Shown here: in pieces, positions 22,498 to 32,871 of the stretch
Layout: the number at the start of each line of letters is the position of its first letter
Position numbering within the stretch: position 1 is the stretch's first letter
Assembly (NCBI GenBank): GCA_900155495.1
Contig: FTLJ01000453.1
Coordinates: forward strand, 1 to 32,871
Reading direction: 5' to 3'
DNA from: Porogramme epimiltina
Taxonomy: Eukaryota > Basidiomycota > Agaricomycetes > Polyporales > Polyporaceae
Length of the DNA: 32,871 nucleotides
Notes under the pieces: generated by a model
What the model was told of the DNA's origin: nothing
Database searches by the model: none
What the model saw: the letters and a program-made list of their open reading frames with translations, nothing else
Position numbers and translations under genes: made by a program

Positions 22498-25356
22498 CTA
22501 GAGGCGGTCGAGCTCACCTTCCAACAGCCTCCTTGTCTCATCCTCGCTGATGTTCCGCGTCGCGCGTCTCGCGAGCAACTTCTCCGTCCTGTACTTCTCG
22601 TACAGCACCTCCTTGGTCCTAATCTTCAACAACTGCAAAAGTAAATAGGCCGCATCAGCGCCTACCCCTACTTCCCTTCTATCTCATCCCGAGGAAGGAA
22701 GAATGCTCACCTTGATATGGGTCGACAGCACCGCCGTCCGGAGGGACGAGAAGTCGCAGTGCTCGGGGTTGAGCACGTCGACGGTCCCCCACCGGAAGCG
22801 GCGCACGAACACGCCCCGCAGGTCGGCCGGCGGGCCGTGCAGGTACGGGAAGTGGCGGAGCGACGCCGGCGTGACGGGGCTCACGGGCGACGTCACCCCG
22901 CTCACGGTCGAGTGCGCGACCGACGCGTGCCCGTCCTCGGACGGCGTCACCATGCCCTCGCGCAGCGCCGCGGCGTGCTCCCGCTCCGCGTGCCCGTTCG
23001 CGCTCGCGCTCGCGGGCGACTGCACGGCGCTCTTGAGCCCGCGCCGGCGGTGCGTGTGCTCGGGCGTGATGAGCGCGAACGGCAGCTGCGCGCTCAGGTC
23101 CGTGCGCGCGACGATGTGCGCCGAGAAGCGCACGCTCGCGACGCTCTCCGTGTCGTTTACGAGGTCCATCACCTGCGCGGGCTCGTCCGGCGTCATCTCC
23201 GCCTCGAGCCGCGAGCGCGAGCGCGACGGCCGCCGCGTGAGCCGCGTCGCGCGCAGCTTGATCACCGGCCGCGACGGACGCTCTGCTTCGTCCGCTTCCT
23301 CCCCATCCACGGCGGCGGGCCTGTCGTCCTTGATCGAGACCGAGGACGGTGGCTGCGGCGCCGCCTCGTCGGTGTGCCCGTTGGTGCTGGGGGCCGCGCC
23401 GTTGGCCGCGATCTGCGAGTCGCCGTTGCTGCTCACGCTCGCATGGCTCCCGCTCCCGTTCGTCTGGCGGTGCGCCGGGGGCTCATCAGCGGGGCTCTTC
23501 GGATCGTCCGCGACGGGCCCAAAGACGCCGAAGTCGAGGTTCGCCGCCCGTAGGTCGCGCCGGACGACCTTCTTGATCGCAGAGAGCTTGCCGTCCGTGA
23601 GTGAGTCCGAATGCGCGATGACCGGGAGGACGTTGGCGCGCGAGGCGAGGCGACGGATGACGCGCAGATCGACGGGTGACATCGTCAGGTTGTTGCCGCT
23701 CTCGTCTTCGTCTTCGGATTCTGTGTCTTCCTCCGGTGACGTGACGTCCTGCGGCTTGTACGAAATGGTGGTTTCCGACCGCACCTTGGTGGGGAAGGAC
23801 GACTGCGCGCGCCGCGCTGTCTCCGTCGAGATCGAGGAGGGGTCAATCATATAGATACATCTATTACGGGTCGAGATGAACGAGAAGCGCGTCATGAACG
23901 GAGTTGGAGACGTACAAATGAATGTGTTGGTCTCCTTTGCTCTGACGAACAACCTTGGATTCCTGTATATCCGGTCAGTTTCCATGCACAGCTAATAAAA
24001 GAAAGGAGGGTTATGAAGAGACACTGTATCATCGCAGTCGCATAGCGGCGTGTGGTGGCACGTCGGAATATGCGAACACGCAGAATAACAGGAGCCTGGA
24101 GATATTGAAGACAGTGGCGCAACAACGCCCATGTCTCAATACGCCAGGTGGAGATGTTCAGATGAGAAGAAGGGCCAATGGTGAAGGAGATCGCTGTGCG
24201 AAATGCCAGTAACGCAACAGGGGTCGAATGATGTGGCGGCGAACGAGACAGTGCCTCACGAAGGAGTGTCCGCGCGAGAACGATCTGACCCCCTGAGAAC
24301 GCATGTGGTGTGATGCGGCAGGAAGAAAGCAAGCGGAGCACCACAACGGAAGACGAGGGGGAGAGCAGAAACAAAGCAACGAGACTCACCTCGCTCAGCG
24401 TGTCCGCAAACTGGGCGTCCAGGTACTTCACGACCGTCGACACCTGGCGCTCGAGCTTGAGCTCGTGGCCCTCCTGGAAGTCGAGCCCGGGCGTGTCGAT
24501 GACGGAGAGCAGCAGGCGGTCGTACTTGCTCTCGCAGATCTCGACGCACGCCGTCTGGATGGCGTCCGTGCGCTTGGGCGCGCCGCGGAGGAAGCGCTCC
24601 ATGGCCGCCTTCTGGTCCGCCGTCGCGGTGGGTGAGATGTCGGCGGTGTCGAGGATGAGCCGGAGCAGCGACGTCTTGCCCGTGCCTTGCGCGCCCGCGA
24701 CCTGTGTGCGCCGCGTCAATTCCTGCGCATAACACAATGATACACAATGGGGGGGGGGCACGAGTGGCGGCCCCAAACCCCATCCCCACGAATAGCGCGA
24801 ACATGTCCGTTTTTCCCGCCGTGCAACGCGCGTGTGTGCCCTCCGACGTGTCCAATCAAAAATCCGGCGTCCGAGAATGCGCGGGAGGGGCCACCGGCGT
24901 GCACGTTGGGCAGCATGGAAACCGGACATGCGTGCAGCAACGCGCAGGCAAAGCGGGAACACGCACCATCATGTTGAACGTCGTCGGGTTCCTGTTCCGC
25001 TTCTGGCTGGGGCGCTGGCGGCCCTGGAGGCTCGCCTTGCGGCCCTCGAACGCGCTCGGCGGGTGGGACGCGTACAGCGACGCGATGGGCGGGCCGTGCG
25101 GGCTGTCGGCGGCCTTGCCGGGCGACGACCACGGCTTGTGGAACGGCACGGGCGCGCCCGCGACGTCGGCGGAGAACGAGGTCTTGGCGGCGCCGCGCGG
25201 GGGCGGCGCGTGCGCCTCGGCCGGCGGGAGCTGCGAGAGGTCGACGAGGTTGGACGGCCAGGGGATGCCCTGCGCGGAGAGCTCGGGGAGCGAGGGCGAG
25301 GTGCGGATCGCAGACTCGGGCTCGGCGTTTTTGGGCTTCCGGCGGAAGGAGAACAT
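22498..25356 (-). CDS. Septin-type G-domain protein A, with large disordered insert
   Basis: Minus-strand exons 25356-24967, 24722-24390, 23962-23916, 23860-22711 and 22632-22498 give 684 residues. The start (MFSFRRKPKNAEPES) precedes a disordered, Pro-rich 130-residue exon. The G domain follows: P-loop GAQGTGKT (140-147), DTPGLDF (from 206), HLCIYMIDP (about 256-264), then SPVDLRVIRRLASRANVLPV and the G4 position, AHSD at 339-342 where septins have AKAD. Then comes about 250 residues of Ser/Pro/acidic sequence, before PFALI, the septin RFRWGTVDVLNPEHCDF block near 611, and a tail with KEVLYEKYRTEKLL. Septins are GTP-binding filament proteins of the cell cortex. The lost G4 Lys suggests weak or altered guanine recognition. 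Intron 2 is 427 nt, unusually long for this window. It is a paralogue of septin-like B with matching intron positions. Confidence 0.88.
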
Positions 25357-27198
25357 AGTGCGGGCGTGAAGGGGTGGTGAAAGGGGCTGGAAGGACGGTG
25401 GCGGGGGGCGGGGGGTCGAGGGCGCGGACGGCGGCGGAAGAGGAGGGGGTATATCGGCAGGGGGCTGGGCGGGAGGCTCAGTCAGATGGATAGCAACGGA
25501 AAAGGAGTGGCCAGAAGCAGGTATGCAGACAGGGTTTGGGGGGGATACGCGTGCGCTCGGACCAGCGACGACCAGCGGGAAGCAGCAAACAAAGAGGACG
25601 AGGGAGGACAGACAGAGCGCGCCTGCGGAGACGAGACGAGACGAGCAAAGCCAAGTGGCAAACCGCGCAGACCGCGTGAGTCGGCGCGTCGACCGCCCCC
25701 GTCTCCCGTCCCCCGTCGCGCTCGTCTCGCCCCCTCGCTTCGCCGCCCCCGTCCCATGCCCGGGCTCCCCCTTGCCCGTTTCCGGCGCGCCCGCTAAACT
25801 GCGCAAGGCTAATTACACGCCCCCACACCCGACGTTCCCGCGACTCTCTCGCTCCTGCGCTGTCTCTCGCCCCACCAGCGGCACTGTGGCTCCCCAGCGG
25901 CCGCTGTCTCCCGCGCCCCGCCCGCTGTCGGCGGACATGGTGCGATAGCGGACTCGACGTTTGCGCACCTCCCGCTCCCGGGCTCGGCCTCCGGTCGATC
26001 CGCCCGCATCGGCAATCAATTGGTGGGGGAGCCGGCGTCTACGTTTCCACTTATGGTATGTCCCCTGAAGCTTCTCCTTCCACGGTCCGCGGCCCTGATC
26101 ACGAGCACGGGGACCCCCTCGTCTCCGACCCCGAGGGCGCGCACGCCGCGGCCGCGGAAACGACCGCGTCCGCTCTCGTAAAGGGGCCACACACACACAC
26201 AGGCCTTTGTGCCTACGGGGCCAGTAGTAGGGCCGCGACGTCTCTTTTCTGTGGCGGAGAGGAGAAAGACGCTTTCCCCGTGCTGAACATCCGCGCCGGC
26301 TTACACGCGCCATCGCGTTCTTTTGGTGCTTTCTGGTACGGCCGCGGGCGCGTGGGCGCCCGGGGATACGTAACGGGAAGAAAGGAAAAAAGGGGGAGAT
26401 GGATGCACGTGTAGCTACGAGAGAGATTGAGTGAGAGACTGAATGAATGAGAGGGAGAGGCGAGACGTCCGATCGGTGGGGGGATGTGTGAAGAGAATAT
26501 CGAGGAACAGGAAGCAAGGTCCGCAATGCTGTGGTCGGGGAGGGAGAGGGGGGCTGAGTAGTAGGGAGAGTACGCTTCGTGGCGGCGGCGGCGGCGGCCC
26601 AGCGAGTAATATCATACTTTGTCGGGGGTGGGCATCGCGCGGTAGAGGGGGGCTTGAGAGAAGCGGGCTAAGCGAGCGAGGAGACGCGCATTCAAAGAGG
26701 TAAGTCGGCGAGGAAGGCTATAGTACAGTTCCGGTGCACAATGAGCTTATCAACAACCCAAAACGGAGGCACGAGAGATCGAGGGGGCAGCTGGGCAGGG
26801 ACGGGGGCCGACGATAATACGGGCGGGAGGCACAGCAATCGGGGCAACGCTGGGCGAGTGCGAATGTTCGCCTGAGCGCGCATGGAGGGAGCAGTGGAGA
26901 TACGGGGGTGGGAAGGTGTGTGAGTGGGAGTGGGATGCGATGGGGGAAGCAAGAACGAGGGTGGGGTGCGGACGAGATATGGTTATGTGCATAAACGAAA
27001 CGTACGTGATCTAGCCGAGCTTTCGAGAGAGGGGAGAGATAGAGTCCGTTTCCTACGTTGTACAGTGGAGATGAGGAGAAAGAGGGAAGCGAGAGGAAGC
27101 GAGAAGCGCAAGGGGGAATGTACACACAGAGGAGTCCATATATGTATATACAAGTGAGGGGTAGGGAGGGCGGAAAAAGCGGGTGGGTGAGGGGCGTC
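25357..27198. other. 1.8-kb intergenic region upstream of septin-like A
   Basis: Very GC-rich and C/T-rich on the minus strand just above the septin-like A start, so probably its promoter and 5' UTR. It contains a short CA run (about 26188-26201), a GGC trinucleotide run near 26582-26598, and GA-rich sequence at 26420-26700. Long open frames on both strands here are low-complexity and overlap each other; I support none as genes. Confidence 0.4.
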
Positions 27199-28635
27199 CT
27201 ACGCGGCGTTGAGCACCGCGATCGACGGCGCGCTCATCTCGGGCCCGAGGCGCATTTTCTTCGCGGGGTGCTGGTGCATCATCAGGTCGGACGCGTCGAG
27301 CGCGCTCAGCGGGCGCACAATCGACGACGTATCCGGCAGGCTCGGCGTGCTCAGCGACACCGACGACGACCCGCCGACGGGCGACGAGCGGGACGAGTTC
27401 GACGCGGACGCATCGGGGGGCGTGCCCCCGCTCCCGCTGCTGCGCGAGCGCGCCTTCGTCGGGTCGTTCACGTAGTTGCACCGCAGCGAGCGCCGCGAGC
27501 AGCTGCTGCACGTGGGGTGCGCGCCGTCGCACCGTGTCTTGCGGGCTGCGTGCAGCGAGATTCGGGATGGGCCGCAGCAGGACGCGCGGGAAGGGGGGGG
27601 GCGGGGCACAAAGAGACGGACACCATCAGCGCACTGCACCGCCATCCGCATCACGAACGCGGGGGATCTGCGACGCACCTCGACAAAAGTTGCACGCAAC
27701 GATCTTTGATCCACCCCCGCCGCGGCCGCCCCGCCCCGAGGTGACGGAGCCGGACGCGGCGGAAGACGTGCGCCGGCGGGAGACGGCGGGCTCCCCGCCG
27801 TGGATGTGGCTGCTGTGGATGAGCGGCGGCAGCGGGCCAGAGTCGTCCTGCATGCCCGCCGACGCGGAGAGGGTTGCGATCGGAGGGAGCTCCGTGTGGA
27901 GCGAGGGCCTGCGGGAACCGGCGTGCGGAGGCGGTGGTGGGACGCCGTAGCCCGTCGAGGAAGCGAGCGGTGGGAGGACGGCGGGGGGCGAGTCGCGTGG
28001 CTCGACCGCGGCATTGAGCGGCGGAAGCGTGTCCGTGAGAAGCATGCTCACGTTGGAGCTTCTTCGGGAGTGCGGCGCGGACGACGACAGCTCGGGGGAA
28101 CGCGAAGGGTGATCGAGCTCCGCCGTTCCGTCCTCGATGCTGTCACCCTCGCTGTCGCTGCCGTACTGTTTCCGCGGCTTGCCTGTGTGCCGGCGCTTGT
28201 TGTTCGCCGTGTAGTCGCACGGGTGCGACCGCTTGAAGCACTGCCCGCACGCTGGTCTCCCGCCGTCGCACTTGAGCTTGCGCGCTGCGTCGAAGGCGTG
28301 GGGGGTCAGCGCAAACTGTGCGGAACGCAGAGAAGGCGAGGACGGACATCTGCAGAAGTTGCACGCGACGGTGATCTTCTTCGCGCGCTGGCGTTGGGAC
28401 CCTGAGGCACACACGGCGCGGCGTCAGCGTGGAGCGGCAGTGGACAGGAACAACGTTACTGACGAGACGACGTCGACGTTTTGGGGGAAAGATCCTGCAG
28501 CGCCGCAGCTGAGAGATGCTGCGTCGACAGCGAGTCCCCGTTCCCGATCGCAGAGTGCTGCAAGGGCAGATGCCCGTTCCCGTTGGCGTGAGGGGGCGCA
28601 GTGTCGATCGCCAGAACGGGCCGAGTCCCGCGCAT
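27199..28635 (-). CDS. Transcription factor with two Zn(II)2Cys6 clusters
   Basis: Firm exons: 28401-28348, 28284-27679 and 27545-27199. The first cluster uses Cys 71, 74, 81, 88, 91, 98 (CNFCR, RKLKCDGGRPACGQC, HPC) and the second Cys 273, 276, 283, 290, 293, 300 (CNFCR, RKTRCDGAHPTCSSC, LRC). Both fit CX2CX6CX6CX2CX6C. Each is split by an intron at the same place and phase, just after CNFCR. The linker is Ser/Pro-rich; the tail has PAKKMRLGPEM. Upstream of 28401 the frame meets TGA with no ATG, so another exon must precede it. The in-frame choice is 28635-28464 (start MRGTRPVLAIDT, donor GTCAGT at 28463), which lies inside the last exon of septin-like B in the same frame, giving 392 residues. 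Nuclear DNA binding is inferred from the clusters; targets unknown. Confidence 0.8.
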
Positions 28636-30207
28636 GGGCGGAAGTCGAGTCGGGGGCGCCTGCTGGGAAGGCCGCACGGGGACGGGGGGCGCTGGCTGCA
28701 CCTCCTGCCTGAACTTCTCGAACAGGTATTCGCGCGTGTACTTTTGCAGGGTCTGCAAATCAGAGTTGTAGAGCGTCAGTCCCGCGGCGGGCGATCGACA
28801 TGCCGAGATCGAAAAGAAGGGATGTGTACCTCCATGTGGTGGAAAATCGCCCCGCGAAGATGGAGGAACTCGCAGTGGCTCGCGTCCATGACGTCGAGCG
28901 AGCCCCACCGATAATTCCTCACAAACTTGCCTGGGACAATTTTGGGAGGCATCTGGTTTTGGTTGATGAGGTGTTTCGCAGGGGCGTATTGTTGGATCAG
29001 CTCGTGCCTGGACAGCGGAGGCCTAGTGACTCCGTCGCTGTGCGAATACATGTCTGGCGAGATGAGCGAGAAGGGTAGCCGGAGGAGCGTCGGCGTGAGG
29101 GGTGGGGAGGGGGGAGACCCGTTGAGGTGCTTCATGTAGCCTGATTCGGCCTTGGTCTTCGCGAGCTTGTTCTCCAACTGTGCATACAGGGGAATGTCGA
29201 GATCGAAGATGCCAAACCCGATACCCGCCTCTGCGAGATCTCTACGAATGGCCATCTTCACCGAGGTGAGACGGTCAGTGGTGAGAGTATCTGCACGGGC
29301 TATCACGGGGAGCACATTGACACGCGCCGAAAGGCGGCGGATGGCGTTTATGTCGGCTTGGGGGAGGACGGGGCGACATAGCATCGGGTTGCTGGTGACG
29401 GGGGGTTCTAGGATGACAGGTTCGGACTCATGGTTGGAAACACTGTTGGTACGTGCACGAGGTACAAGGGGGACTGGGGGCGCCGGTACGGATGGTGGTA
29501 CTATGTACTCCGGGTCGAGGAAGTATATGCATCTGTACACGACGACGCTAATGAGGGCTGGGGGCGTTAGCGAGAGTGGAGTGGGAAACGCACAGGTGTA
29601 CAAGATGGTCGCCACTTGGGGCCTGGCGGTCCTGCGGGCGCGCGTCGCGGCAAGTCAGGCGGGATATGGGCGCCTACATAACGGATGCACTCACATTCTC
29701 CAAAGTGTCCGCCAGACGGGACTCGACATGTCGTAGTATCTCCTGGATGGCTCGGAGGGACACAGGGTCCTCGTCGCCGTCGAGCGAGGGGGTGTCGATG
29801 AGTGTGAGAGTGAGGGGGAGCTCGTTGTCGGTGCCGTCAGGCGCCAGGTCAATGTCGATAGACACGGACCGGACATGCGAGGTGTGTCCACTGCAGCCCT
29901 GGACGAACTTGGCTACGGAGCCGAGCTGATCGTGGGCGGAGGTGGAGAAGTTGCTGGTGTCGAGGAGGAGACGAAGGAAGGAGGTCTTGCCTGTGCGGCG
30001 GCCAGCGACCATGAGGGTGTAGCCGGCGGGGACGTCCTCGGCTGGCATCCTGTCTGGCATCCTGCTGTCTGGGCGGGGCGGGCGGCTGGAGGGGCGGCGG
30101 TGGTGGTGGGCACGGGAGGGGTGGTGGTCGTTGGAGTGGGTGTGGTCGTAGGGGCGCTGCTCATGGTCAACCTCTACGCGACAACGGCGGAGGTCGATGG
30201 AGTCCAT
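28456..30207 (-). CDS. Septin-type G-domain protein B, degenerate GTPase motifs
   Basis: Exons 30207-29695, 29631-29594, 29532-28830 and 28752-28456 give 516 residues. I start at MDSIDLRRCRVEV (30207); the codons at residues 50 and 54 are alternatives. A His/Arg/Pro-rich leader precedes VAGRRTGKTSFLRL, whose P-loop is one residue shorter than GxxxxGKT (compare GAQGTGKT in protein A). The G3 site is DTPS (138-141) where Gly is expected, and G4 is ARAD (262-265). HLCIYFLDP, DINAIRRLSARVNVLPVI, PFSLI and the septin block YRWGSLDVMDASHCEF identify the family. The last exon opens with septin-like YTREYLFEKFRQE, then about 80 low-complexity residues before TAA at 28456. That extension coincides with the likely N-terminus of the zinc-cluster protein, so the true septin C-terminus is uncertain. 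Confidence 0.82.
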
Positions 30208-32338
30208 GAGAGGAGAAGAGAAGGGACGCGGAGGGGAGTACGGTGCGGAGGTGCGGGGATGGGACGTTCTCGACCGCATACAACCATCAGCAAGGTCCCG
30301 GCGCCGACGTAGCCGCCTGTAGCGCTCGCTCAGGCTCAGCGATCCGAACCGAAAACCAGTGCCCCATCTTTTGGGCCAATCCCCGTCGGGGCCCCCTTCC
30401 GTCCTATCAACCGGGCCCGCTTCCGACCCCGGCGCTGTTTCACCTCCATTATTCCGCCGCGGGTCAGGCCTTCGGAACACCAGGCGGCGCCCCTCCCTCG
30501 CCTTCTTCCCATCCCGCCCGGGGCGGGCGTGTGCGCGGGGCCTGGCGCGCGAGGGACGGGGCGAGGCGAGGGACGGGACGGCCAGGGGCGGTGGGTGGAG
30601 CGGCGCGCGCCCCGCGGCCGGGGCCAGCGCGCGAGCGCGTACGGCGGCGCAACCCGAATGGAATAATGACGCGGCTGCCCCGCCGCGTCCCGCGAGAGCG
30701 CCCAGCACGCGCGCACGGCCGTCTTCCGTCGCGGGAGCAGGAGACCGCGCGCACGCCAGAAGACCCGCTGGGGCGCGGCGCCGGCACGCATCTGGCCCTG
30801 GAAGGCAACGGGGCTGCGCACGGCGGACGTCGTCTGGGTATGGTTCGCTCGGGCGAGTGCTCGAGGCACCGCGGGCAGCGGTGCGAACCGAAGCCCCAGC
30901 CAGCGGCACTCCTGGCAGCCCAAGCACGCCCACCCCAGCGCCCTCCCACACATGCCATATCGGGCACCCTGCCAGGCCTGGCTCCCGCCCGAACCACGCG
31001 CGGCGCCAGTTCTCGACGTCCCCGTTCCGGGCGCACCGACGTCATGCCGCGCTCCGCTCGTCCCTCCGTGGACCAACAACTAACCTCCCCGCACGCGGCC
31101 TCCGCCCCCTCCGCGACCGTCACCCCACCGGCCGCCCGTCCCGCCCGCGCGCACCGTCATCTGCAGCCGCCGCACCGCGTCGTCGTCCAGAGCAGCGCAC
31201 CCCCTCCCTCCCACCACGCCCGCAACAGCGCCACCGTTCGCGAAGGTGATCTGCACCCGTCGCGGCGGGGCCGCTGCGCTCAGAATATCTGATGTCCTGC
31301 CCGAACAGCCGCGCGCGAACGACCGAACGCCCCCGCCCGCGCGCACGCCTTCCAGGCCTCCGGGAACGTCCCCCGCCGTCCCCACGCTGCGTGCACAAAG
31401 CCCGTCGCTTTCCATGCGAATCAGAGATAGAAAGGGCGCAACCGTCAAACAGGGCTCTGTAGACCCTCGAGACCGCTGCCCTGCGCCGGACAAACGCCAT
31501 GGGAGTCCTGTGGCTTTATCCGTGCAAAGGGCGGGCGCGGTCTGTGCCTATGCTAGATAGAGTGATACTCGCGAGTCTTTTTTCCCCTCGGGGTACCGCG
31601 CGCACAATGATGCCGCGGCGGGGTTCATGTGTCTGTTTCGAAAAAAAAGACTCCTCGGCGGCACCCGCCCTGGACGTTGTCCTGCTCCTAGAATATTCAA
31701 TGTGTGGCTGAACGCTTCCCTGTATCACCGGAATTCATAGAGCTTAGAGGGGCGGCGGACAAAGGGTCCGTGTGGATAGAAGACGGCCCTTGTATTTTTT
31801 GAAACTAGCGGGATGATAGTAGGTAGATTACAACGTTCTACGGCTCTAGAGTAGCTTATACAGCTATACCGTGCATGGATTACGCGCACTGTGGGGCGGG
31901 GCGGTGAGATAGAGAATATGGTCGGGGTGGGATCAGTAGCGTAAGTCGAGATTAGCATGCGGGACGCTCGAGAGGGGGGGCGCCCTGGCGGGGGCGGCAG
32001 GCTGCAGGGGTGGCGGCGGGGAGGGACTCGGGGCGCGCGTGCAACTGTCAAAGTTGCCCGGTAACGGCGAAGCGGATGGGAAGGGAACCCACGCGGTGGG
32101 CCCGGCCGAGGCGGAGAAGCGCGAGAAGAGGGGGTGGGCGGCCTTCGGGCGTCCCACGACACGGATCCTTCGGCGTCCTGGCTGCACTCGGGCGACCCGC
32201 CGGCGGGGACGGGTGCATGGCTCGAGGGGCGTGGAGGGGTCCGGCTGCTGGCCGCTCGCCGCTGCTGGCAGTGCCGTTGCGCGCGTGCTGCGCCTGTCGA
32301 CGCCGCTGTCGTCCACCCAGGCTCCTCCTCCTCCTGCG
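30208..32338. other. 2.1-kb GC-rich intergenic region
   Basis: Upstream flank of septin-like B (to about 31500) and 3' flank of the last gene. Several long frames on both strands at 30240-31290 overlap each other and encode only Arg/Pro/Ala-rich sequence, as expected by chance at this GC content. 31560-31930 is AT-richer, with no gene seen. 31930-32330 on the minus strand is Pro/Arg-rich in every frame and may be 3' UTR of the last gene. Confidence 0.4.
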
Positions 32339-32871
32339 CTATTGCGGGGCGTCGTCCGCCGATGGGCCCGGCCTGGGCGGGTGGTAGCGGTCCTCGAGGG
32401 GGTCGTAGTCGAAGTTGATAAAGTCCGTCCAGGCGCTGCTGCCCTCTTCCGAGTCAGGCACGGAGGGCGCCGAGGACGTGGCCGACGACTGCACGCTGTG
32501 CACGCTGTGGGACGACGACTGCACGCTGTGGGTCTCGGACGCAGACGAGCGGCTCGGACCGGGGACCGGGTGGGCAGCGAAGGGAGCTAGGGCGGGCGCG
32601 GGTGGGAGGTATGACGACGAGGGCGAGGCGGACGACGGAGCGCGGTAGCCCACGCCGGGGTAGACGGGCTGGGGCCCGGACAGCTGGGGCTCGAACGCCC
32701 TCCGCGAATGCGGGAAAGAAGCCGACAGACGCGGACCGCGCTCTTCCTCCGACCCAGAGCGAGACTGCCCCGCGCGACCCCGCCCGCCCCCACTTGCACC
32801 AGCACTCGCACTCGCACGCGCACTCGCACTCGCACTCGCACGCGCCCCACTCGTGCTCGCCGCCCCCGCAC
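32339..32871 (-). CDS. C-terminal part of an unidentified Ser-rich protein (5' end outside window)
   Basis: A frame open from the window edge to TAG at 32339 gives 177 residues. It has an Ala-Ser repeat segment, Gly/Arg-rich GGGRGRAGQSRSGSEEERG, then FEPQLSGPQPVYPGVGYRAP, a Ser/His/Val/Gln segment (THSVQSSSHSVHSVQSS), and an acidic aromatic end (SAWTDFINFDYDPLEDRYHP). No domain is recognised; composition and the acidic C-terminus would suit a regulatory protein, but this is a guess. An intron within the segment cannot be excluded. Confidence 0.5.
   Translation of the reverse strand, partial: AGAASTSGARASASASARASASAGASGGGRGRAGQSRSGSEEERGPRLSASFPHSRRAFEPQLSGPQPVYPGVGYRAPSSASPSSSYLPPAPALAPFAAHPVPGPSRSSASETHSVQSSSHSVHSVQSSATSSAPSVPDSEEGSSAWTDFINFDYDPLEDRYHPPRPGPSADDAPQ
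32803..32844 (-). repeat. Hexanucleotide repeat (GCGAGT)n coding Ala-Ser
   Basis: About seven imperfect GCGAGT units (plus strand actcgc), two of them with variants giving Ala-Arg. In the reading frame of the last gene they encode ASASASARASASA. Length variation between strains would add or remove Ala-Ser pairs without frameshift. Confidence 0.7.

Noticed and set aside
22703..23854. 383-codon plus-strand frame
   Set aside because: It is antisense to exon 4 of septin-like A, whose frame has clear septin motifs and splice sites.
30243..31292. Long plus-strand frames upstream of septin-like B
   Set aside because: They overlap equally long frames on the other strand, encode Arg/Pro/Ala-rich sequence with no domain, and fit chance openness at very high GC.

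Overview
The window reads as nuclear DNA of a filamentous basidiomycete, most likely an Agaricomycete. It is GC-rich, its genes are broken by many introns of about 45-100 nt with GTRNGT-type donors, CTNAC-like branch sites and YAG acceptors, and the gene families fit: an adenylation-domain/ferric-reductase hybrid, a multi-exon 7-transmembrane receptor-like protein, a class II P450, a Zn2Cys6 factor with CNFCR-type clusters, and septin-type G-domain proteins. I joined exons by hand and report them in each entry. Frame closure across all introns supports the models, with one exception (the 7TM gene).

Layout. 108-2709 (+): C-terminal part of a hybrid enzyme (adenylation domain, about six membrane helices, FAD/NADP reductase-like domain). 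4467-6261 (-): 7TM receptor-like protein in 11 exons, with two frame clashes. 6546-7398 (-): uncertain remnants. 7656-8807 (+): intronless orphan Ser/Pro-rich protein. 9142-10605 (+): TAM41, mitochondrial CDP-diacylglycerol synthase. 12573-15148 (+): cytochrome P450, nine exons. 15797-17511 (+): NDP-kinase-like protein lacking the catalytic His, with a repetitive basic tail. 18317-19506 (-): THI4 thiazole synthase. 20721-22004 (+): ARO7 chorismate mutase with a 22-nt exon. 22498-25356 (-): septin-like protein A. 27199-28635 (-): protein with two Zn2Cys6 clusters. 28456-30207 (-): septin-like protein B. 32339-32871 (-): C-terminus of an unidentified protein.

The housekeeping block (TAM41, THI4, ARO7) serves cardiolipin, thiamine and aromatic amino acid synthesis and shows no sign of co-regulation. 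The most unusual part is 22.5-30.2 kb. Two septin-like paralogues with matching intron positions and degenerate GTPase motifs flank, on the same strand, a double Zn2Cys6 factor. The first zinc-finger exon has no start codon of its own: it must be spliced to something upstream, and the only exon I can find that keeps frame is the last exon of septin-like B. So the factor either starts inside the septin exon (nested start) or is made as a septin-zinc-cluster fusion.
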